From: Haloimpatiens sp042688525
Lineage (GTDB): Bacteria > Bacillota > Clostridia > Clostridiales > Clostridiaceae
Assembly: GCF_042688525.2 (NCBI RefSeq)
Contig: NZ_JBHWAB010000001.1
Coordinates: 3,100,001-3,164,000, forward strand
Length of the DNA stretch: 64,000 nucleotides
Reading direction: 5' to 3'
The notes under the pieces are model-generated. The model had not been told where the DNA came from. It was given only the letters and a program-made list of their open reading frames with translations, and did no database searches. Below are positions 38,264 to 47,853 of the stretch, piece by piece (the stretch's first letter is position 1; every line of letters starts with the position of its first letter). The position numbers were made by a program, and so were the translations under genes.

Positions 38264-40483
38264 TTATTCATTTGATATCATATCAATAAATGCTTGGAGT
38301 TTATCTATATTTTTAATTCTATATTTATTCTTTTTCCTTGACTCTTCTATAATTTCATAATCCAAAAGCAAATTAATTATTCTAAGAATAAATAATGTTA
38401 TATTAGCTGATTTATATCTACTTATAATCTTATCTCTAAATTTATCTTCTAGTTTTCTCTTTTCTATAATTGTAGATTTATATACTTTATTATATTCTAA
38501 AATACTAACTAAAATTTCCACAAATATACCTGATTCAATTTTAAAATTCCCATATTTTCCACAAAATTTTATATCTTGTCCAAGTAATTCAAAGTCTTTA
38601 TTTTCTAAATTAAATTTATATTTTGCATTTGATGTTCCATAATCAGAACTATTTTTGAGTGTATTGCCATTAGAAGCATCAAGTTTATCAAACTCTTTTG
38701 CTACATTCTCCAACTTTTCTATGAAATTTAAAATTTCCAAACATTTGTCCTTTGCATCACATATTTTATCATAATCGCTTTTTCTAACTAATTCTATTAT
38801 ATCCTCATCTAAAAATTTTTTATACTTCAACATGTCATTCTTTAACCGTTCAAAGTCATCTAACACAATTCCTTTCATATTTTCTTTAGTTTCTTTTTCT
38901 TCAGTATTACTATTTGTTTTTTGACTTTCCTCTAGTTCCTTTTCCTTATATTCCATATCATCTTCTCCTCCCCCATAATAACTTTCTTTTACTCTAGAAA
39001 CCTTTTCAAATATCATATTTACTGGTAATCCTTTATTAAACAATTCACTTTCATTCCAATAAATCTTTAATCTTTTTCCTATATTATTTTTTTTAAACTT
39101 TTTTAAAGCTTTTTGTTGAATTTGTCTTACTCTTTCTCTTGTTATATGAAATTGCTTTCCAATTGATTCTAATGTCCTTTCAATATTATCTTCTAATCCA
39201 TATCTCAATCTAATAATATTTTTCTCTCGCTCTTTTTTTAAAGATTGATCTATAAGCTTTTCAATTTCTACTCTTAAATCTTTAATCTCAGCATATTCTT
39301 CTGGAGTTATTAAATACTTATCTTCCAAGTCATACTCTACAAATTCATCTTCACTAATCTTTAATATATCATTTATAGAAAATATGTCATAATCATATAT
39401 ATTTCTTTTATTAGTATAATTCTCCATTACATGTCTAGGAATTGTTATAGATTTGCCGTTATTTTTTATGGCTTTTTGAATAAACCCAACAATATACTTA
39501 TATGCAAACGTACTAAACCTAACTCCTTTTTTATAATCAAAGTTTTCTATTGCTTTGATTAACCCAATATTTCCCTCTTGTATTAAATCGCTAAAATCCA
39601 AACCTCTATTCCTATATTTTTTACTAATACTTATCACCATTGTAAGGTTATTTTCTATAACTTTATTCTTAACGTTTACATCATTCTTGTTTATACTTTT
39701 AAAAAGCTTTATTTCACTATCTATAGTTATTTTTTTGTGTTCTTTTAAATTATTTATATAAATCCCAATTATATCATCTAAATCAACTTCAGCTTTCATA
39801 TCTTCATCAAAAATATTAATATAATACTTTTCTTTTGCTATAGCATTAACTATATTCTCATACGTATGGAAATAGTTATCTTTGTTTAACAGTTCATAAT
39901 CTAAATTAGTTATGTTATATAACATCTTATTTTCTAATTTATTTAAACAAATCCACTCACTTTGAAAAATACTTCCTAAAGTATCTTCTTCTTCCATTGT
40001 TTTTTTCTTTCTCCTTAGTTGAACTGAAAAAGTAATCTTATTGTTAATTTTAAATATTATAACTACTTGTGTGGTAAACAATCTATTATAAAATCTTGTT
40101 ATACCTGATATTACATAACATTTTTTGTATTTTTTATATAGACTTTTTTCAAGTTCAACACTAATAAATAATATAGAGCTACTATAAAACAACCCCTGAT
40201 CATACTCTTTAATATCGTTTAACTCACTTTGATTTCCTAATTGAAATAATATGCTTGTTTTATCAATACATTGCATAGCTTTAGCTTCTGATGTTTTCAT
40301 AAACTCTTTATCTATTTCAAAATACTCATAAAATTCTTCAAGTGAATAAAATTTTTTATAAGGTTTATCTTCTATAGGATAATTTAATCTTAGAAAAAAC
40401 TTCATTAGTGTATCACTAAAATTTTTTTGTAACATTTCTTGAAGTATCTCTTCAATATCAGTTTCTAAATCAAACATATACAT
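38264..40483 (-). CDS. Sigma-70-core protein with unknown N- and C-terminal domains, partner of the PLD-SNF2 helicase
   Basis: A 739-residue protein. Residues ~234-466 are a sigma-70 core: region 1.2 (DDIIGIYINNLKEHKKIT), region 2 (NLTMVISISKKYRNRGLDFS and LIQEGNIGLIKAIENFDY), a shortened region 3, and region 4 (IIRLRYGLEDNIERTLESIG, ITRERVRQIQQKALKKF). Region 4.2 is well kept, but in region 2.4 the -10 reading residues are changed (Trp433, Trp434, Gln437 and Thr440 of E. coli sigma-70 correspond to Lys329, Tyr330, Gly333, Gln336). Residues 1-230 are an unknown domain, faintly like DUF4391; residues 470-739 include a coiled part and a winged-helix-like end. It starts 12 bp after the helicase stop. 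Function unknown. Confidence 0.85.
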   Translation of the reverse strand: MYMFDLETDIEEILQEMLQKNFSDTLMKFFLRLNYPIEDKPYKKFYSLEEFYEYFEIDKEFMKTSEAKAMQCIDKTSILFQLGNQSELNDIKEYDQGLFYSSSILFISVELEKSLYKKYKKCYVISGITRFYNRLFTTQVVIIFKINNKITFSVQLRRKKKTMEEEDTLGSIFQSEWICLNKLENKMLYNITNLDYELLNKDNYFHTYENIVNAIAKEKYYINIFDEDMKAEVDLDDIIGIYINNLKEHKKITIDSEIKLFKSINKNDVNVKNKVIENNLTMVISISKKYRNRGLDFSDLIQEGNIGLIKAIENFDYKKGVRFSTFAYKYIVGFIQKAIKNNGKSITIPRHVMENYTNKRNIYDYDIFSINDILKISEDEFVEYDLEDKYLITPEEYAEIKDLRVEIEKLIDQSLKKEREKNIIRLRYGLEDNIERTLESIGKQFHITRERVRQIQQKALKKFKKNNIGKRLKIYWNESELFNKGLPVNMIFEKVSRVKESYYGGGEDDMEYKEKELEESQKTNSNTEEKETKENMKGIVLDDFERLKNDMLKYKKFLDEDIIELVRKSDYDKICDAKDKCLEILNFIEKLENVAKEFDKLDASNGNTLKNSSDYGTSNAKYKFNLENKDFELLGQDIKFCGKYGNFKIESGIFVEILVSILEYNKVYKSTIIEKRKLEDKFRDKIISRYKSANITLFILRIINLLLDYEIIEESRKKNKYRIKNIDKLQAFIDMISNE

Positions 40484-40495
40484 ACTTCATCATCC

Positions 40496-43400
40496 CTACT
40501 TTATAACTAAAAAACTAATAATCTCAAAATCTTTTAATCCCGACAGTTTTTCTTTATTGTTTAATAATTTAGCACCTCTTCGTTTTGTCATTGCTAAAAT
40601 ATTTTGTTTTTCATTATATCCAATGATATTTTTTACACACTTTTCTAATAATCTAAGTTGTTTATTCATATTCCTACATTCATTAGTTTCTTTATTGAAA
40701 ATATCACATAATTTAGAATAAGGTTTGTCCTTACCTATGCAAAGTCCTCTATAAATATCAAGTATTTGTTTTAATTGTGCATACCCAAATTTTATAGTTC
40801 CATCTTCGTATACATATGTTAAGTAATAAGGCTCTATAATATTATACTTTTGTGTTTTTTCATTCATGTACCTTCTTTTTAAACAATATATTATTCCTGG
40901 TTTTATTATATTCTCATATTTTTTATCCAGTGAGTTTTCTGTTTTCCATTGACTTGGTACAATAGAATACATTCCTAAAGGAGCTCTTTCTAGAGTTTCT
41001 TTTTTTTCATTTATATAACTTAATAAATCCATTCTGAAATCTATTAAATTGAACTCTGTTAAAGTTATATTATCATCTAAATCCTCTAAATCAACAACCT
41101 CATTTTTCAATCTAGCTAATTGCTTAGCTCTATATTCCAAATCATTCATCTCGTCTTTCATATTTATATCAAGTAAATCTTCTTCTCCTGTTGAACTAAT
41201 ATCCATAAGAATCATTCTAGATTTAACTTTTTCCAATACTTTTATGTATTTATTTAAATCTTCTGTTGGCCAGAAATTCAATATTCCTATTTTAGAGTTC
41301 ATTGAATTTAATCTATCTATTCTACCAACTCTTTGTATTATTCTTACAGGATTCCAATGTATATCATAATTGATTACATAATCACAATCTTGCAAATTTT
41401 GTCCTTCTGATATACAATCTGTAGCCACTAAAATATCAACTTGTCCATCTTGAGGCATATTATTCATTTTACTTCTTTCTTTTGAATAAGGTGAAAAATT
41501 TGTTAATATTGATTCATATGTTAATTGATTGCAATATTTATATCCTTTAACACTAAAATTACTTTTATTTGTACCATTCCCCGTTACTAAAGCGGTATTT
41601 AAGTTAAACTTTTTCTTAATCCAATCACTTATACCTTCATATATATATTCTGCTGTATCTGCATAAGCTGTAAAAATTATTATTTTCTTATTTCCTTTAT
41701 TTATAGGTGTTTTAACTTTTTCTTCTATTGCATTTTTTAAAGCAATTAATTTACTATCTCTATCATAATTTATCGGTATTACACTTTTAATTAATCCTTC
41801 TAACTTTTCTTTATCAATTATTAACGAAGTTTTCCAAGCATCCAACTCCATATCTTGTAGTAGGATTTTAATTTTACCTCCTACTAAAAACTCTTCAAGT
41901 TCTTCATCTTTAAGATCACTTAAATTGTTTAAATCAAAATCAATGTATTCTTCTTTTTCTTCAATTAAGTTAATTTTATCAATCATCTTTTTAATTTTAG
42001 TAATTAATTTTTCTATAGATATTCTAAAAGAATTTATAGAACTCTCTAATCTCTTCATGTATATTACTCTCATCATTGCAATTAGATTAAACTCTCTATC
42101 CTCTTGTGTAAAACTAATCCCTTTATTTAATTTGGTATCATAAATTTGCTTATACTTAACTTGTTTTTCTTTTTTTATATAATGTGATGGGTGAAAAATA
42201 GATAAATTTAAATTTCCCATTATATCATATATTCTATCGTATCCTAAAAATTCATTCTCCTTATCAACATTTACACATATTGATTTAGGATTAAGTCTTT
42301 TAGGAAAATTTATTTTTTTACTTTCTTTATAATACTTTTGGATATGCTTTCGTGAACGTGCAATTGTAAACTCATCTAATAATTTTATAAAATCTTTATT
42401 TATATTACTCATCAATTGAGCTCTATCTTTCTTATTATTTTTATACCATTTATTAAATTCTTCTTGAGCGATTTTAAGAGTTACTTGTACATTTCTTATT
42501 CCCATCTTTTCATAAAAAGCATCATTTTTACCTCTAGTAGCTATGTATATTTGATTTTTCAAATCCTTAAGACTATTGTTTACAGGAGTAGCTGATAACA
42601 TTAATACTTTTGTACCACTCTTAACTACATCATTTATTAATTTTGAATATCTCGATTCTATATTTTTACCTTTAGATCCATTTCTAAAGTTATGTGATTC
42701 ATCAATAACCACCAAATCATATATATTCCACATAAATGTAGCTATATTGTTATTTCCACTTTTTCCACTAGTTCTAGTTAAGTCTGTATGATTCATAACA
42801 GTATATCTAAAATTATCTTCTAACAAAATATTACGAGTATCTTTTAATGTATATATCGTCCAATTTTCTCTTAATTTTTTTGGAGTTAAAACAAGAACTT
42901 TTTTATTTCTTATTTCATAATATTTAATTACTGCTAAAGCTTCAAATGTTTTACCTAACCCAACACTATCCGCTAATATACAACCATTATATTTTTCTAA
43001 TCTATTTATAGCTCCTCTTACTCCATCTTTTTGGAAATCATATAGCTTTTGCCATATCATAGTTTCTTTAAATCCTACTTTTTCTTGGAATACTTCTTCT
43101 TCATTTTGTTCTAATAAAAAATCTTTAAAGATATTGTATATAGTTACATAATAAATATATTGTGGTGAATTTTCTTTATATAACTGATTAATAAAGTTTA
43201 AAACCTCTTCCTTTACATCTATAACCATTTCTTCATTTTCCCATAATTCGTTAAACCATTCTTTTAAATCTTCTATATCTCTATTCGAATCCGTTATTAA
43301 ATTTAATTCTATATTTTTTTCTTTTCCTAATCCAAGACCATTAACTGTAAAATTTGAACTACCCATAACTGATTTTTCTATACCATTCAACTTTTCAATA

Positions 43401-43828
43401 TGATAAAGCTTACCATGAAGAAAATTAGGTTTTATCATTGATTTAATAGAAACCTTATTTTGAATCCAATTTCTGCATTCTTTAGCAATAGCACTTTGCT
43501 GTAATTTTTCTTTAAGTTCTATATTATAATTGTGATCAGCTATACAATCTTCTCTATTAATTCTATCTCTAATAAAATTATCTGATTTTGTTATTTTAAA
43601 CTCTCTACTTTTATTTAATTTTTCATTTTTAATAAATGTTGGCTCTCCAAATAGAAATCTTAATTCTTCTATATTGTCTAGTTTTTCTTTCAAAACATTA
43701 TAAGCATAAATTGTAAAATATGCTGATATGATAGATAATTTAGAATTATCATCTATATTTTCTTTTAAATATTCTCCTACTGTTCCTCTTTTTCTATTAT
43801 CTAAAATTCCTGATTTATTCTTCCTCAT
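40496..43828 (-). CDS. SNF2-type helicase with N-terminal PLD nuclease domain
   Basis: I place the start at 43828 (behind AGGTGATATTTACA), giving 1110 residues; a GTG at 43840 is in the same frame. Residues ~10-215 are a phospholipase D-like nuclease: FLHGKLYHI (HxK) and VMGSSNFTVNG. Then come SNF2 helicase motifs: ADSVGLGKTFEALAVI (Walker A), VVIDESHNFRN (DESH), MLSATPVNNS, and in the second lobe VATDCISEGQNLQ and QRVGRIDRLN. The C-terminus is an extra ~200 residues. Such PLD-helicases are common in defence islands and act on DNA. The following gene is the sigma-core protein, so the two form an operon. Confidence 0.9.
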   Translation of the reverse strand: MRKNKSGILDNRKRGTVGEYLKENIDDNSKLSIISAYFTIYAYNVLKEKLDNIEELRFLFGEPTFIKNEKLNKSREFKITKSDNFIRDRINREDCIADHNYNIELKEKLQQSAIAKECRNWIQNKVSIKSMIKPNFLHGKLYHIEKLNGIEKSVMGSSNFTVNGLGLGKEKNIELNLITDSNRDIEDLKEWFNELWENEEMVIDVKEEVLNFINQLYKENSPQYIYYVTIYNIFKDFLLEQNEEEVFQEKVGFKETMIWQKLYDFQKDGVRGAINRLEKYNGCILADSVGLGKTFEALAVIKYYEIRNKKVLVLTPKKLRENWTIYTLKDTRNILLEDNFRYTVMNHTDLTRTSGKSGNNNIATFMWNIYDLVVIDESHNFRNGSKGKNIESRYSKLINDVVKSGTKVLMLSATPVNNSLKDLKNQIYIATRGKNDAFYEKMGIRNVQVTLKIAQEEFNKWYKNNKKDRAQLMSNINKDFIKLLDEFTIARSRKHIQKYYKESKKINFPKRLNPKSICVNVDKENEFLGYDRIYDIMGNLNLSIFHPSHYIKKEKQVKYKQIYDTKLNKGISFTQEDREFNLIAMMRVIYMKRLESSINSFRISIEKLITKIKKMIDKINLIEEKEEYIDFDLNNLSDLKDEELEEFLVGGKIKILLQDMELDAWKTSLIIDKEKLEGLIKSVIPINYDRDSKLIALKNAIEEKVKTPINKGNKKIIIFTAYADTAEYIYEGISDWIKKKFNLNTALVTGNGTNKSNFSVKGYKYCNQLTYESILTNFSPYSKERSKMNNMPQDGQVDILVATDCISEGQNLQDCDYVINYDIHWNPVRIIQRVGRIDRLNSMNSKIGILNFWPTEDLNKYIKVLEKVKSRMILMDISSTGEEDLLDINMKDEMNDLEYRAKQLARLKNEVVDLEDLDDNITLTEFNLIDFRMDLLSYINEKKETLERAPLGMYSIVPSQWKTENSLDKKYENIIKPGIIYCLKRRYMNEKTQKYNIIEPYYLTYVYEDGTIKFGYAQLKQILDIYRGLCIGKDKPYSKLCDIFNKETNECRNMNKQLRLLEKCVKNIIGYNEKQNILAMTKRRGAKLLNNKEKLSGLKDFEIISFLVIK

Positions 43829-43840
43829 TGTAAATATCAC

Positions 43841-44109
43841 CTACACTTTGCATTCCCACTATGATCAATTTTTAATTATATTTTAAATTTATTGTATAAT
43901 TGTAATATTTTTATTATTAAACAACAATTACTATTTACAATAAACTTCAACATTTATATTTTATCACTATATTTACATAATAAATATATATTTTACATTA
44001 TTTTATAATAAAGTTATATTTATCTTTAAAATTATTACAACTTTTTACCCATATCATTTAATTACTCTATACTTACCAATTTTCCTATATAGATATTCAT
44101 TCTAATTTG
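43841..44109. other. AT-rich intergenic region upstream of the helicase operon
   Basis: No gene. It must contain the promoter of the helicase/sigma-core operon (minus strand). I see no strong sigma-A type box pair and no inverted repeat. Confidence 0.5.
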
Positions 44110-44230
44110 AAAATTGGGTAGTATGATGGCTGCGGAGGATTAGTTTTAAAACATAACCTTTTCATTTCTAAGTTAATTATCAAGATTAAATTTCTTGGTA
44201 TTGACATAGAAATTAATAGCAAAGAGAAAA
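44110..44230 (+). pseudogene. Toxin gene remnant, locus 2 (start and membrane helix deleted)
   Basis: ATGGCTGCGGAGG matches the toxin leader at 37736-37748 of locus 1 and then jumps directly to TTAGTTTTAAAACATAA (37865 onward). About 115 bp, including ribosome site, start codon and first part of the membrane helix, are missing. The 3' coding part (AAATTTCTTGGTATTGACAT and on) is kept. Confidence 0.7.
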
Positions 44231-44355
44231 AGCACCCATCCTGCAACGATTAGTGCTTAACTCTTAATTAAATCTCTATTTAATTCATCCAATAGCCCTA
44301 AAACAAAATAAATGTTCTAAGACTCAGCTTAGTGTTAGCGCACTAAGCTTTTCTT
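44222..44355 (-). ncRNA. Orphan antitoxin RNA, locus 2
   Basis: The -10 TATAAT (plus 44362-44367), the 5' hairpin AAGCTTAGTG / CACTAAGCTT, the middle part (GAACATTTATTTTGTTTTAG) and a terminator (AAGCAC / GTGCTT with T5) are all kept and closely match the locus 1 antitoxin. Its toxin has lost its start. Confidence 0.6.
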
Positions 44356-44502
44356 ATTTATATTATATCGGATTTTTATAAAAAATAAACCTTCTATTTT
44401 TTAATTACTCAACTAATATTTTTAAATTCTATACGGTAAATTTTTTACGCTTACTTTTGAAAAAGGGAAACGGCGATTTTGATTGCTATTTACATTTTTG
44501 AA

Positions 44503-47085
44503 TCAAGACATATCATCTCGAAGCGCGTCAATGATATTTTCTTTTTTTATTTTGCTGATTGCATACAGCATTGTAATGAATACCACAAGGAACACGCTGA
44601 ACACGCTGATTCCAATACTACCCCAAGGCAACACAAAATGGATATCGTTCGCACCGCCTCTGACCATCCCTTTGTAAATCAGCCAAGAAGAAAGTATCGC
44701 TGTGGGAAGGCCAAAGAGCAGCGCTTTCATACCATAAAAGGCACACTCGAAATTCATCATCTTTTGGAAGTCGCGTTCAGACATTCCCACAGAACGAAGC
44801 ATAGCAAGCTCTCGTCTGCGCAGCTTGATATTTGTTGAAATCGTGTTGAACACATTGGCAACCGCAATCAGCGAAATCATAATTATAAAAGTATAAGCAA
44901 ACACGTTAGCAATGAATATCATATTGCGGTTATCATCAAGCACTTTACACATATTGTACAGATTGTAGTTGGCTGTAACTCCATCACCCTGAATCATCGT
45001 TTTCATTTCAGCCACCGACTGTGTGGAATTCTTTGACCTAAAGGTCAAGCCCTTAATAGCCACATGGGTATCATCGGTTTCAAACTTCTCTTTGAGCGAA
45101 TAGGGGGCCATCATCCTAAAAAAGAACGGATTCTTTGCCCTAGAGTTTCCTAGTATTGGGAGCGTATCAGGTGGCACGGTTTCGACAAACTTAATGCTTA
45201 CGTTTTGCCCCTGTTCCATCTTCGGCTTGCCATTTATTTGGGGAGCGATGGTAAAATTCATGGAAGAACTCTTGAACATATGAACAAACTGTTCAGACTC
45301 TTTCCCTTGATTGCTGTGACCTTCCATTGTTGCAACAGCGATCATTTTCGCATTTTTCCCGGTATATTCCTCTGCGTGCAAGTCCAAGTCCTTAATAATA
45401 TTCAAATAGGTGCTGTTATCAAGAAACTGGATTTTCATTGGCAGATTAACCGTTTCGTCCGGAGAATGTGAACCCGCGTATTCCCAGTAATAGTCTGAAA
45501 GATCGCTTGCTTTGGCAGCACATGAATACTTCATAATCGTTTGATACGAGCTTTTGTAAACCCCGTGTGCGGTTTTTAGTTTGTCGTAAAGTTTCAACAT
45601 TTCACTATCTTCCATGTCCTTCGTTGCCAAACCGATGTCATAAGTAGTAGACTCTACTACTCGCTTCGACGTCTGTTTCAAATACGTTACAAAAGCACTG
45701 GCTGATATAAACAGCACCACGCTTAAAACAAGTGATAACACAATGCTTCGATAACGTTTCTTGTTTCTTTTAAAATTCTTTAGAGCAAGAGTTCCTTCCA
45801 AACCATAAATACGCTGCGCAAATTTTGAAATTTTTACAGCTTTGGCTTCAACTTTGACCTCGTTTGTTTGGCGAATACATTCCATCACAGGAGTGCTTGC
45901 TGCCTTCCTTGCTGGAATATATGCGGAAATTAAAATAGTAACCATGCTGACCACAGCCGCGATGACAATGGCCGGGGCAGATACCGTTAAGGTTAAAGGT
46001 ACGTTGTCGTATAGAATGTTTCCAAAATTTTGGGCTACAACGGAAAGCACAAGCCCAATGCTGCATATGCCAACGATAACACCAATCGGTATGCCGACCG
46101 CACTGATACAAAGCCCCTCAAACAATACGGAATTTCGCAGCTGTTTTTCCGTAGCTCCCACTGACGATAGAATCCCAAATTGGTGTGTGCGTTCGTTCAG
46201 TGAAATATTAAATGCGTTATAAATCAAAAAAATGGAGCCTATCATGATAATGAACACTACAATGCCGCCAACCGAATACAGAAGCGTGTTGAATATCTTA
46301 TCATCGGAAAGGCCCATGAAGCGTAGAACATTATTATTGAAGGCATAAGTATAGTTTTTAACTGTGTTGCTTGCGTAAGCGTGAACACCACGGGGGTTTT
46401 TAAGACTAATAAATAGACTAAAGCTGTCCCCTTTGTATTGTGAATCTGCTTTCGTTATCAACGTATATCCAGGTGAAGAAGATTCCTCAAAACTGGGTCT
46501 TTGGCAGATACCCACAACTGTGTAAGTTTTCTTATCTTGTGGCACAAGAATTTCTCCTCCGGAAGTGTAAGGATCATGTTGACCGAGATTCTTGTTGCCA
46601 TTCATACGACTTCCAACAGCAAATGAAAGGGTATCGTCCACCGAGATTTTGACTCCACCTTTTGCTGTAACGCTTCCGGAAACAACAATTTCACTACTGT
46701 TTTTTGGCAATCTACCTAAAATCAAGTTTATGGGTAAGGTATCAAAGGCTTTCTTGTTAAATCCGGCTATAAAAAAATACGGTTTTTTTGGGTTCTTCCC
46801 TCCATTAAGTTTTGCATAGCCGATATTTTCAAATGTCGCGGCGTTAGCGACTCCCTCATCGTGGGTTCTTTCCTGTACGAAAGAAGAAGGGACGTCCAAA
46901 AACTCAACGTGCCAATTGCCGTATTTATGGGCAGCACCATTTGCCATATAGTTCAGTAGTGAAATTCCAAAGGTAGCCACTGCCGTAATCATGGCAGCAG
47001 ACAAAATAACTCCGATAATCGTTACAAGGGTTCGTGTGCGGTTCTTTTTTAGTCCTTGAAGAGCCACTTTGTTAAAAATGTTCAT
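44503..47085 (-). CDS. ABC transporter permease with two FtsX domains
   Basis: An 860-residue membrane protein of the FtsX/MacB-like family. It has an N-terminal helix (TLVTIIGVILSAAMITAVATF), a large extracellular part, FtsX helices around 270-390, a second similar half starting LVLSVVLFISASAFVTYL, and final FtsX helices (ANVFAYTFIIMISLIAVANV...). The duplicated layout is that of peptide-antibiotic resistance exporters or sensors. The start overlaps the ATPase stop by one base. Base composition is much higher in G+C than in flanking genes, so the module is probably acquired. Confidence 0.9.
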   Translation of the reverse strand: MNIFNKVALQGLKKNRTRTLVTIIGVILSAAMITAVATFGISLLNYMANGAAHKYGNWHVEFLDVPSSFVQERTHDEGVANAATFENIGYAKLNGGKNPKKPYFFIAGFNKKAFDTLPINLILGRLPKNSSEIVVSGSVTAKGGVKISVDDTLSFAVGSRMNGNKNLGQHDPYTSGGEILVPQDKKTYTVVGICQRPSFEESSSPGYTLITKADSQYKGDSFSLFISLKNPRGVHAYASNTVKNYTYAFNNNVLRFMGLSDDKIFNTLLYSVGGIVVFIIMIGSIFLIYNAFNISLNERTHQFGILSSVGATEKQLRNSVLFEGLCISAVGIPIGVIVGICSIGLVLSVVAQNFGNILYDNVPLTLTVSAPAIVIAAVVSMVTILISAYIPARKAASTPVMECIRQTNEVKVEAKAVKISKFAQRIYGLEGTLALKNFKRNKKRYRSIVLSLVLSVVLFISASAFVTYLKQTSKRVVESTTYDIGLATKDMEDSEMLKLYDKLKTAHGVYKSSYQTIMKYSCAAKASDLSDYYWEYAGSHSPDETVNLPMKIQFLDNSTYLNIIKDLDLHAEEYTGKNAKMIAVATMEGHSNQGKESEQFVHMFKSSSMNFTIAPQINGKPKMEQGQNVSIKFVETVPPDTLPILGNSRAKNPFFFRMMAPYSLKEKFETDDTHVAIKGLTFRSKNSTQSVAEMKTMIQGDGVTANYNLYNMCKVLDDNRNMIFIANVFAYTFIIMISLIAVANVFNTISTNIKLRRRELAMLRSVGMSERDFQKMMNFECAFYGMKALLFGLPTAILSSWLIYKGMVRGGANDIHFVLPWGSIGISVFSVFLVVFITMLYAISKIKKENIIDALRDDMS

Positions 47086-47771
47086 TATTGTGTCACCTGT
47101 CTTTCATCTCGCACTACTTTACCGTCTGCTATACCAATAATGCGGTCTGCTTGCAGGGCAATATTTTCATCATGTGTAACAATGATAAGGGTCTGATGAT
47201 ATTTCTTATGGCTTTCTTTCAGTAGACGGATGATCTCCTTTCCATTGAGACTGTCCAAACTACCAGTTGGTTCATCTGCCAGCATGACCGCCGGTGCGTT
47301 CATCAAAGCGCGACCGATTGCAATACGTTGTTGCTGGCCCCCAGAAAGCTGATTTGGCAAATGAGTTTTACGATCTTTCAGTCCAAGTAATTCTAACAAA
47401 TCATTTAGTCTTTCCTCGTTAACCTTTCGTTTGTCCATCAGAATGGGCAAGGTAATATTTTCTATTACATTCAAAGTAGGAATCAGGTTATGAAACTGGT
47501 AAATTAGTCCCACCTGACGCCTGCGAAAAATGGCAAGTTTTTCATTACTTTGGGCATATATATCCTGCCCATCCAAATATATCTTTCCGCTTGTTGGAAC
47601 ATCTACACCGGCGATGGCGTGGAGCAATGTGGATTTACCGGAGCCAGAGGAACCAATGATTGCAGTAAACTCTCCCTTTTCTATTGTAAGCGAAACATGG
47701 TCAAGTGCGGTAACTTGGTTTTCGCCCTTACCGTAGACTTTGCATAAATCTTCAATTTTTAAAAACTCCAT
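47085..47771 (-). CDS. ABC transporter ATP-binding protein
   Basis: A 228-residue ATPase of the LolD/MacB type. Walker A IIGSSGSGKSTLLHAI, signature LSGGQQQRIAIGRAL, Walker B VMLADEPTGSLD and the H-loop IIVTHDEN are all present. It energises the FtsX-type permease encoded directly downstream. Start behind AGGAGGCTCACATA. Same operon as the two-component genes, separated by an ~80-bp gap. Confidence 0.95.
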   Translation of the reverse strand: MEFLKIEDLCKVYGKGENQVTALDHVSLTIEKGEFTAIIGSSGSGKSTLLHAIAGVDVPTSGKIYLDGQDIYAQSNEKLAIFRRRQVGLIYQFHNLIPTLNVIENITLPILMDKRKVNEERLNDLLELLGLKDRKTHLPNQLSGGQQQRIAIGRALMNAPAVMLADEPTGSLDSLNGKEIIRLLKESHKKYHQTLIIVTHDENIALQADRIIGIADGKVVRDERQVTQ

Positions 47772-47853
47772 TATGTGAGCCTCCTTTTTTATGTTTTACC
47801 CATATAATAGAACTTTCACCTTACGTTTCGGTGACTTTCAGGTGAGAGATTTG

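Noticed and set aside
45842..46222. Several long frames on the plus strand inside the ABC permease gene
   Set aside because: They are shadow frames caused by the higher G+C; none has family motifs or a ribosome site, and the permease fits the whole region.
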